DNA of 41,771 nt from an uncultured Bacteroidota bacterium (GTDB taxonomy: Bacteria > Bacteroidota > Bacteroidia > Bacteroidales > GWA2-32-17). The stretch is from NCBI GenBank assembly GCA_903837285.1, contig CAILUD010000188.1:1-41771 (forward strand). Reading direction: 5' to 3'. A program made the translations under genes and the position numbers. This document shows positions 32,522 through 40,035 of the stretch, one piece after another. Position 1 is the first letter of the stretch. Every line of letters begins with the position of its first letter. The notes beneath the pieces were generated by a model, which was not told the DNA's origin, searched no databases, and worked only from the letters and a program-made list of their open reading frames with translations.

Positions 32522-35029
32522 ATGAAAAATTTAAATTTTAAATTATTTTTATTCTGTGCAAATTTAATATTAGTGTTAAATGTTAATTCACAGGATTTAA
32601 TAAATAATAATAATTATTCTAAACAAGATACTTCCACAGTTAGAAAATTAATCGAATTAAGTGAACATTATCAGGATATTAATCCAGACTCTCAATTGTT
32701 TTGTTTAAACAAAGCTATAGTTTTAGCCACAACTTTAAAAAATAATGTGTCAATTGCAGATTGCAATGTGAATATAGGATTATTTCATGCAAAATCTAAT
32801 AACTTTAATAAAGCATTAAGGTATTTTACTACATCATTAAAATTATATAGAAAAGAAAAGGATAAGAAGGGAATTATAGATTGTCTTATAAATATTGGCT
32901 TAGTATACAATTATCAGGATGATTATCCTAGTTCAATTAAATATATTTCTATTGCTCTTTTGCAATCTATTGAAATAGCAGATAATAAACGAACTGGTAA
33001 ATGTTATAACAATTTAGGAATGACATATTCAAGTATAGGGAATTCGGATTCATCAAAAATTTGCTTTAATGAAGCTATTAGATTATATAAAACTATTGAT
33101 AACCAAAAAGGATTGGCAAGTTGTTATGGTAATCTAGCTAATTTATATTTTGATTTAGGCAAACATCAACTTTCAATTGATTATAATATTAAAGCATTAC
33201 AAATATCCGAAAAACTTAATAATAAATCAGAGATTTCCAATTATTATAATAATATTGGTTTAGTATATGAAAATATTGAAAATTATGAAAAGGCTATAGA
33301 ATATTATACTAATTCATTAAATATTGCGATAGATATTAAGGATAGTTTATCAATTGCATATTCATATGGTAATATTGGAAATGCTTATACTAATACTAAA
33401 AAATTTAAAGAAGCTGAAATTTATTTAAATAAATGTCTAGATATTTTAATAAAATTAAATCAATTGCATGGAATTGCAACTTGTTATAGTAGTATAGGTA
33501 TAATTGAAGCAGAATTAGGCAATTTATATAAATCAGAAAGTTATTTATTAAATGCTTTAAAAATTAATCTGGAAATAGATAATAAGCCTAGTATAATTGT
33601 TAGTTATAATAATTTATCTGGGTTATATGTTAGATTAAAACAATATAATAAAGCAATAGATTTTGCATTAAAAGGAGCTGCGCTTTCTGAAGAATTAGGA
33701 GCGGTTAGAAATCGTATTTTTTCATATCAGTATTTGTATTCAACTTATGATAGTTTAGGTGATTATAAGAAAGCCTATTATTATCATAAATTATTTAAGC
33801 AATATAATGATAGTATAAACAATGAACAGAATTACAATAATATTAATGATATTGAAGCAAAATATCAAAATGAAAAGAAACAATTAAAAATTGAAAATCT
33901 TGAAAAAGAAGATATTATTAAAACTTCTAAACTTCAAAAACAATTAATATTAATTATTTCATTTGTTATTGGGTTTGTGTTAATTTTATTATTCTCTATT
34001 CTGCTATACCGACTTTTTTTACAAAAGAAAAAAGCAAATATTTTATTGGCAAAAAGGAATACCGAAGTACTTCAACAAAAGGAAGAAATTTCAACACAAC
34101 GAGATGAAATCGAAGCTCAGCGTGACGAAATTGAAGCGCAACGCGACTTGGTAACAATACAAAAAGAAAGTATTGAAGAAATACATAAAGAAGTAACCGA
34201 TAGTATCAATTATGCAAAGCGAATACAGGAAGCAGTTTTGCCAATAAGTATTGAATCAAGATCTGTGTTAGGTGAACATTTTATACTTTTTAAACCTAAA
34301 GATATTGTTTCTGGAGATTTTTACTGGACAGTTAAAATAAATAATCTGCTATTTGTTGCGGTTGCTGATTGTACCGGACATGGTGTTCCTGGTGCATTTA
34401 TGAGCATGCTTGGAATTTCATTTTTAAACGAAATTGTACATAAACAAGAAATAAAAAACCCTAATCAAATTTTAAATCATCTAAGGGAAGAAATTGTATA
34501 TGCGCTTCAACAAAAAGGTGTGCAGGGTGAACAAAAAGATGGTATGGATATTTCATTGCTAGTTGTTAATACTGATACCAATGAAGCACAATGGGCTGGA
34601 GCTAATAATCCTCTTTACATCATTTCTTCTGTCATTCTGAACGTATGTGAAGAACAATTTTCTTGCGAAGCAAAATCTATTTCTAGTAATATAGATTCTT
34701 CGCAAGCTCAGATTGATAATAGAGATATAATGGAACTAAAGGGTAACAAAATGCCAATCGCCATTTACCCTCAAATGAAAGACTTTACCAGCCATGAATT
34801 TTCGTTGCAAAAAGGAGATAGTGTATATCTTTTTACAGATGGTTATGCCGACCAGTTTGGTGGTCCAAGTGGAAGAAAATTTATGTATAAACAATTTAAA
34901 GAAATGTTACTGCAAAACAATAATAAACCTATGAAAGAACAAAGAGAAATTCTTGAATTTGCATTTGAAAACTGGAAAGGTGAATTTGAACAAATTGATG
35001 ATGTAACGATTTTAGGTATTCGTATATAA
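32522..35029 (+). CDS. TPR receptor-like SpoIIE/PP2C phosphatase, array member 2
   Basis: Protein of 835 residues with the same layout as its neighbours: signal peptide (about 1-24, ending VNSQ), nine TPR units (about 75-435), a membrane helix at about 474-500, then a coiled coil with the heptad QRDEIEA twice before QRDLV. It ends in a SpoIIE/PP2C phosphatase whose acidic motifs are intact (SGDFYW, ADCTGHG, KDGMD, FTDGYADQFGG, QIDDVT). The TPRs differ strongly from those of member 1, but the phosphatase is nearly the same, with a 101-base stretch matching except for one base. Residues about 703-732 are a diverged, in-frame dispersed repeat. It starts 4 bases after the previous stop, indicating a common transcript. 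Confidence 0.87.
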   Translation: MKNLNFKLFLFCANLILVLNVNSQDLINNNNYSKQDTSTVRKLIELSEHYQDINPDSQLFCLNKAIVLATTLKNNVSIADCNVNIGLFHAKSNNFNKALRYFTTSLKLYRKEKDKKGIIDCLINIGLVYNYQDDYPSSIKYISIALLQSIEIADNKRTGKCYNNLGMTYSSIGNSDSSKICFNEAIRLYKTIDNQKGLASCYGNLANLYFDLGKHQLSIDYNIKALQISEKLNNKSEISNYYNNIGLVYENIENYEKAIEYYTNSLNIAIDIKDSLSIAYSYGNIGNAYTNTKKFKEAEIYLNKCLDILIKLNQLHGIATCYSSIGIIEAELGNLYKSESYLLNALKINLEIDNKPSIIVSYNNLSGLYVRLKQYNKAIDFALKGAALSEELGAVRNRIFSYQYLYSTYDSLGDYKKAYYYHKLFKQYNDSINNEQNYNNINDIEAKYQNEKKQLKIENLEKEDIIKTSKLQKQLILIISFVIGFVLILLFSILLYRLFLQKKKANILLAKRNTEVLQQKEEISTQRDEIEAQRDEIEAQRDLVTIQKESIEEIHKEVTDSINYAKRIQEAVLPISIESRSVLGEHFILFKPKDIVSGDFYWTVKINNLLFVAVADCTGHGVPGAFMSMLGISFLNEIVHKQEIKNPNQILNHLREEIVYALQQKGVQGEQKDGMDISLLVVNTDTNEAQWAGANNPLYIISSVILNVCEEQFSCEAKSISSNIDSSQAQIDNRDIMELKGNKMPIAIYPQMKDFTSHEFSLQKGDSVYLFTDGYADQFGGPSGRKFMYKQFKEMLLQNNNKPMKEQREILEFAFENWKGEFEQIDDVTILGIRI
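34630..34717 (+). repeat. dispersed hairpin repeat inside phosphatase gene 2
   Basis: It begins TGTCATTCTGAACG and ends GCTCAGATTGATA, with ATAGATTCTTCGCAAGC in the right arm. In frame it adds about 30 residues at the same point of the phosphatase domain as in gene 1. It is the most diverged of the three copies. Confidence 0.65.
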
Positions 35030-35033
35030 TGTT

Positions 35034-37415
35034 ATGAAGATAAATGATTTAAAGTATTTATTGCTCTTTTTATTGTGCCTTTTTGTTTTAGCATTAAGAT
35101 CGCAAGAAACTAAAATAATTGATTCTCTTAAACAGGCTCTTAAAAGCTCTAAACACGATACAACACGTTGTAGTATTTTAAATGAGTTGATAACTGCAGA
35201 ATATGATGAAAAGGTTTGGCCAAAATATAATCAGCAATTACTCGATATTTCGCTTAAAAATATAAAAATTTCAAATCCAAATGAAAGAAAATTTTATTTA
35301 AGTTGTTATGCAGTTTCATTAAATAATTTTGGTTATTTATATGTGAAACAAGGTGATATTTTAAAAGCATTTGAATATTTTAATAAATCATTACCTATAC
35401 AGAAAGAAATAAATGATAAATTAGGAATGGCTGGTTCATTATTGAATCTTGGTATGTTATTCCGTCAGCAAGGAAATATAACAAAAGCCTTAGAATACTA
35501 TCACAGTGCATTGAAACTGCAAATTGATGTTAATAACAAAACCGGTATTGCTGATTCATACAATAATATAGGTTTTATTTATGATAGTCAGGGAGAATAT
35601 TTAAAAGCATATGAATATTACAATAAAGCATTAAATATTAATATTCAAATTAATAACAAAAATGGTATTGCAATATGTTATACTAATATTGCATTTCTTT
35701 ATAATACAAAAAGTGAGCTTTTCATTTCTGGATCAAATGAACAGCGAGCTAAAAATGGTCATAAACAAGCTTTAGAATATTTAAATAAGTCTAATAAAAT
35801 TCAGGAAGAAATAAATGATAATGAAGGACTGGCAAGCTCATTAAATAGCATTGGTAATTTATACGAGAATTATGGAGATCCAAATTGTAATTTATCAATT
35901 GATGAATGTATTATTATTAGTCAAAAGAAAGCATTTGATTATTATATAAAAGCTTTAGAATTACGTAAAGACATTAATAGTAAAGCAGGGATAGCAATTT
36001 CATATGAATCTCTTTCGGCATTAATGTTAAAGCAAAATAAAATTGAAGAAGCATATAAATATGCAGATTTAAGTATGAAAACTGCTAAAGAATTAGGATT
36101 TCCTGAAGCTATAAAAGATGCAGCCATTCTTCTAAAAATGATATATGAAAAACAAGGAAAATATAAGCAATCAATGGAAATGTTTGAATTATATATTCAA
36201 ATGCGTGATAGTATTATAAACAATGAAAACAGGAAAGCAACATTTAAAAAGCAATTTCAGATTGAATATGAGATTCAGGCAACAAAGGATAGTATTACAA
36301 ATGTAACAAAGGTTAAAGAAGAGCAATATAAACACGAGCAGGCAATTAAACAGCAACGGATGTACACTTTTGGCGGGCTTTTTGGATTTATCCTTATGCT
36401 AGTTGTTGCGGCTGTCTCGTATTATGCTTTCAAAAATAAAAAGAAAGCAAATATCTTATTAGAACATAAAAATTTTGAAATTAATCAGCAAAAAGAAGAG
36501 ATTTCCACTCAGAGAGATGAAATTGAGTTGCAAAGGGATTTAGTAACAATTCAGAAAGAAGAAATAGAAGAGATTCATAAAGAGGTTACTGATAGTATAA
36601 ACTATGCAAAACGAATACAAGAAGCTGTTTTGCCGGTTAGTAATATTGCAAGATCTGTTTTAGGCGAACACTTTATTCTGTTTAAACCAAAAGATATTGT
36701 TTCGGGTGATTTTTACTGGACAGTTAAAATAAATAATCTGCTATTTATTGCAGTAGCTGATTGTACAGGACATGGAGTTCCAGGAGCTTTTATGAGTATG
36801 CTAGGTATTAGTTTTTTAAATGAGATAGTACAAAAACAGGAAATAAATAAAGCAAACCAAATATTAAATATTCTAAGAAAAGAAATCATTAACGCACTTC
36901 AACAAAAAGGTGTGCAGGGTGAACAAAAAGATGGAATGGATATTTCATTACTCATTGTTAATACAGATACATATAATGCACAGTGGGCGGGAGCTAATAA
37001 TCCTTTATACGTCATCCCTTCTATCATTCCTTCTGTCATTCTGAACGAACGTGAAGAATCTGTCTCTAGTAATACAGATTCTTCGGATTTGCCTCAGAAT
37101 GACAATTATAATTTAGTTGAACTTAAAGCAAACAAAATGCCTATTGCTATTTACCCTGAAATGAAAGAATTTGCAAATCACGAATTTATATTGCATAAAG
37201 GCGATTCTGTATATTTATTTACTGATGGATATGCCGATCAGTTTGGTGGTTTAAAAGGAAGAAAATTTATGTATAAGCAATTTAAAGAAATATTATTGAA
37301 GCATTCAAATAAACCATCGTCTGAACAAAAGGAATTATTGGAATCTGCTTTTGAAAACTGGAAAGGTAATTATGAACAAATTGATGATGTAACAATTTTG
37401 GGAATAAGAATTTAA
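35034..37415 (+). CDS. TPR receptor-like SpoIIE/PP2C phosphatase, array member 3
   Basis: Protein of 793 residues: signal peptide (about 1-23), TPRs (about 85-385) of 40-residue type, two of them stretched by inserts (a stretch around SGSNEQRAKNGHK, and NCNLSIDECIIISQ). The membrane helix lies at about 443-465, the coiled coil has one QRDEIE heptad, and the SpoIIE/PP2C domain has all acidic motifs. The in-frame dispersed repeat (residues about 667-690) is the best preserved of the three copies. It is preceded by short duplications of its own beginning (PSIIPSVIL), as if the repeat end had been copied. It starts 4 bases after the previous stop. Confidence 0.87.
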   Translation: MKINDLKYLLLFLLCLFVLALRSQETKIIDSLKQALKSSKHDTTRCSILNELITAEYDEKVWPKYNQQLLDISLKNIKISNPNERKFYLSCYAVSLNNFGYLYVKQGDILKAFEYFNKSLPIQKEINDKLGMAGSLLNLGMLFRQQGNITKALEYYHSALKLQIDVNNKTGIADSYNNIGFIYDSQGEYLKAYEYYNKALNINIQINNKNGIAICYTNIAFLYNTKSELFISGSNEQRAKNGHKQALEYLNKSNKIQEEINDNEGLASSLNSIGNLYENYGDPNCNLSIDECIIISQKKAFDYYIKALELRKDINSKAGIAISYESLSALMLKQNKIEEAYKYADLSMKTAKELGFPEAIKDAAILLKMIYEKQGKYKQSMEMFELYIQMRDSIINNENRKATFKKQFQIEYEIQATKDSITNVTKVKEEQYKHEQAIKQQRMYTFGGLFGFILMLVVAAVSYYAFKNKKKANILLEHKNFEINQQKEEISTQRDEIELQRDLVTIQKEEIEEIHKEVTDSINYAKRIQEAVLPVSNIARSVLGEHFILFKPKDIVSGDFYWTVKINNLLFIAVADCTGHGVPGAFMSMLGISFLNEIVQKQEINKANQILNILRKEIINALQQKGVQGEQKDGMDISLLIVNTDTYNAQWAGANNPLYVIPSIIPSVILNEREESVSSNTDSSDLPQNDNYNLVELKANKMPIAIYPEMKEFANHEFILHKGDSVYLFTDGYADQFGGLKGRKFMYKQFKEILLKHSNKPSSEQKELLESAFENWKGNYEQIDDVTILGIRI
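37034..37104 (+). repeat. dispersed hairpin repeat inside phosphatase gene 3
   Basis: Both arms are intact: TGTCATTCTGA pairs with TCAGAATGACA (11 bases), and AGAATCTGT pairs with ACAGATTCT (9 bases). It encodes SVILNEREES...LPQND in frame. Just upstream, GTCATCCC and ATCATTCC (from 37011) look like partial duplications of the left arm. Confidence 0.8.
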
Positions 37416-37429
37416 TTTTATTATTTTTG
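37397..37429 (+). promoter_or_regulatory. possible internal promoter before phosphatase gene 4
   Basis: TTTG at 37397-37400, 21 bases, then TATTTTTG at 37422-37429, which matches the Bacteroidota consensus with a slightly long spacer. It lies at the end of gene 3 and 10 bases before the ATG of gene 4, so gene 4 may also be transcribed separately. Confidence 0.35.
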
Positions 37430-37438
37430 TAGTAGTAT

Positions 37439-40018
37439 ATGAAATTTTACAAAAATAAAAAAGCAAATAAAAATTTGATGTTTGTTCCTCTTAACAGACT
37501 TAATTTGCTATATTTTTTATTAGTATTTTATTTATCAAGCATCTGTAATTATTCTTCTGCGCAAACCAAAGCGGTTGATTCACTTAATCTTATAATTAAG
37601 AATGCTAAACACGATACAATTCGAATGCGTATTCTTAATGAAATGGCTAAAACAGAAAATGATGACAGCCTTATAATAAATATAGATAATAAAATAGAAA
37701 TTCTAGCAAAGAAAAATCTGGCTTCAAGTCCAACAGCAGTTGTAAGAAATACCTGTTTACAATATAGAGCAAATACAATTTATAGAAAAGGACTTAGTTG
37801 TTACAGGCAAAGTGATTATTCAAAAGCCATTGAATATTACAATCAAAGCTTAAAAATTCGTGAAGAAATAAGCGATAAAATTGGAATCTCATATTCCTTA
37901 AATAGCATTGGTTTAGTTTATTCTAATCAGGGCGATTACGCAAAAGCAATTGATTATTACAATAAAAGCTTAAAAATAAGTACCGAGCTAAAAAATAAAA
38001 GCAGAATTTCTACTACTTTATATAATATTGGAATTGTATATTACAATCAGGGTGATATTCCTAAAGCGCTCGAAAATTATAACAAAAGTTTAAAAATTGA
38101 TAAAGAGCTAGGTGATAAAGGAGGAATATCATTTTCATTAAATACAATAGGAGTTATTTATTACAACCAAGGCGATATTCCTAAAGCAATAGAATATTTT
38201 AATAATAGTTTAAAAATTTTAGAAGAAATTGGTGACAAAAGAGGTATTTCAAATGCTTTAGTCAATTTTGGTATGATTTATTCTGAGCAAGATGATTTTA
38301 TTAAAGCATTAGAATATTTTAACAAAAGTTTAAAAATACTTAATGAAATTGGAGATAAAAACGGAATTTCATTGTCATTAAATAATGTTGGAATAGTATA
38401 TTCAGAATTGGCAAATGAAGCAAAGTTAAAACATGATGATAAAGGCTGCGATTCTTTAATAAATATATCTCTTGATAATTATAATAAGAGTATGAAAATT
38501 TGTGAAGAAATAGGCGACAAAAGTGGCATCTCTGCTTCATTAAATGGAATGGGACAAATTTATTTTAGTCATAAACAATACAATAAATCAATAGAGTATT
38601 TCAATAAAAGTTTAAAGCTAAGTGAGGAATTAGGCGATAAAAGTGGTATTTCAGCCTCATTAAATAATCTTGGAAAAATTTATCTAATAAATAACGAAAC
38701 TCAAAAAGCCTTATCCTGTGCTCAAAGGGCATATAATCTTACAAAAGAGACAGGTTATGTTCAAGATATTAAAAGTGCTGCCAAACTATTAGAAGAGATT
38801 TATGCTAAACAGGGTAATTATAAATTATCGAGATTGTATTTTGGCGAATATATTGCAATGAGCGATAGCATGAAAAAAGATGAAAATCAAAAACTAGTTC
38901 AACAAAAATATTTTCAATATCAATATGAAAAGCAGGCAAGCATTGATAGCATTGCAAATAGCAAAGCAATGGAAATAAAAAATATTGAGCTGGGGAGACA
39001 AATTGCCGAAAGTAAAAAACAAAAAATTATTATTGTATTTGTTGTTTTAGGATTAATCTTTATAGCTATAGTTGCAGTTTTTATATTTCGTTCGTTGCGA
39101 ATTACTCGTAAGCAAAAAAATATTATCCAGGACCAAAAGCAAATGGTTGATGAAAAGAATTTCATGCTTAATCAACAAAATGAAGAAATATCTACTCAAC
39201 GTGATGAAATTACTGCTCAACGTGATTTAGTAACATTACAAAAAGAAGAAATTGAGTTTATACATAATGAAGTTTCACAAAGTATAAATTATGCAACTCG
39301 TCTGCAATCTGCTATTTTGCCAGGATTTGAAATTATTAAAGATTTTGTTTCTGATCACTTTGTTTTATATAAACCCAAAGATAAAGTTAGTGGCGATTTC
39401 TACTGGTGGTCAGTAGTTGAGGACCATTTAATTATTGCAGTAGCCGATTGTACAGGTCATGGAGTACCCGGAGCATTTATGTCTATGCTTGGCACTTCAT
39501 TTTTAAGAGAAATTGTTGTAAAAGAATATATGACTAATCCTGGAATAATTTTAAAACGTTTACGTAAAGAAATTATTCATACTTTAAAACAAAAAGGTAC
39601 AGCAGGAGAGCAAAAAGACGGAATGGATATGGCTCTTATTGCAATAAATAAAGATAATCTTGAATCGCTATTTGCAGGAGCAAATAACCCTCTATATTTG
39701 TTAAGAAATGGTGAGTTGATAGAGATTAAAGGAGATAAAATGCCTATTTCAATTCATTTGCGAATGGAACCTTTTAAAAATAATAATATAAAATTAGAAA
39801 AAGGCGATTGTTTATACCTGTTTACTGATGGTTTTGCCGATCAGTTTGGCGGTCCAAAAAACAGGAAGTTTATGTACAAACAATTTAAGGATATATTGTT
39901 ATTAAATTGTAATAAACCCATGTCAGAGCAAAAAGAGATTATTGAAAGTGCCTTTGATAATTGGAGAGGAGAGGGCGAACAGATTGATGATGTTACTGTT
40001 GTTGGAATAAAAATTTAA
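37439..40018 (+). CDS. TPR receptor-like SpoIIE/PP2C phosphatase, array member 4
   Basis: Protein of 859 residues. It has a longer, basic N-terminus before the signal peptide (the hydrophobic core starts near residue 22, cleavage after SSAQ). The TPRs (about 110-450) are highly regular 40-residue units (SLNSIGLVYSNQGDYAKAIDYYNKSLKI). The membrane helix lies at about 528-550, then a coiled coil and a SpoIIE/PP2C domain with SGDFYWW, ADCTGHG, KDGMD, FTDGFADQFGG and QIDDVT. Unlike members 1-3 it has no dispersed-repeat insert: PLYLLRNGELIEIKG is continuous. Its phosphatase is also the most diverged. Spacing of 23 bases from gene 3 and a possible promoter suggest it is the head of a second part of the array. 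Confidence 0.88.
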   Translation: MKFYKNKKANKNLMFVPLNRLNLLYFLLVFYLSSICNYSSAQTKAVDSLNLIIKNAKHDTIRMRILNEMAKTENDDSLIINIDNKIEILAKKNLASSPTAVVRNTCLQYRANTIYRKGLSCYRQSDYSKAIEYYNQSLKIREEISDKIGISYSLNSIGLVYSNQGDYAKAIDYYNKSLKISTELKNKSRISTTLYNIGIVYYNQGDIPKALENYNKSLKIDKELGDKGGISFSLNTIGVIYYNQGDIPKAIEYFNNSLKILEEIGDKRGISNALVNFGMIYSEQDDFIKALEYFNKSLKILNEIGDKNGISLSLNNVGIVYSELANEAKLKHDDKGCDSLINISLDNYNKSMKICEEIGDKSGISASLNGMGQIYFSHKQYNKSIEYFNKSLKLSEELGDKSGISASLNNLGKIYLINNETQKALSCAQRAYNLTKETGYVQDIKSAAKLLEEIYAKQGNYKLSRLYFGEYIAMSDSMKKDENQKLVQQKYFQYQYEKQASIDSIANSKAMEIKNIELGRQIAESKKQKIIIVFVVLGLIFIAIVAVFIFRSLRITRKQKNIIQDQKQMVDEKNFMLNQQNEEISTQRDEITAQRDLVTLQKEEIEFIHNEVSQSINYATRLQSAILPGFEIIKDFVSDHFVLYKPKDKVSGDFYWWSVVEDHLIIAVADCTGHGVPGAFMSMLGTSFLREIVVKEYMTNPGIILKRLRKEIIHTLKQKGTAGEQKDGMDMALIAINKDNLESLFAGANNPLYLLRNGELIEIKGDKMPISIHLRMEPFKNNNIKLEKGDCLYLFTDGFADQFGGPKNRKFMYKQFKDILLLNCNKPMSEQKEIIESAFDNWRGEGEQIDDVTVVGIKI

Positions 40019-40035
40019 TTTCCATAAAAAAAAAT

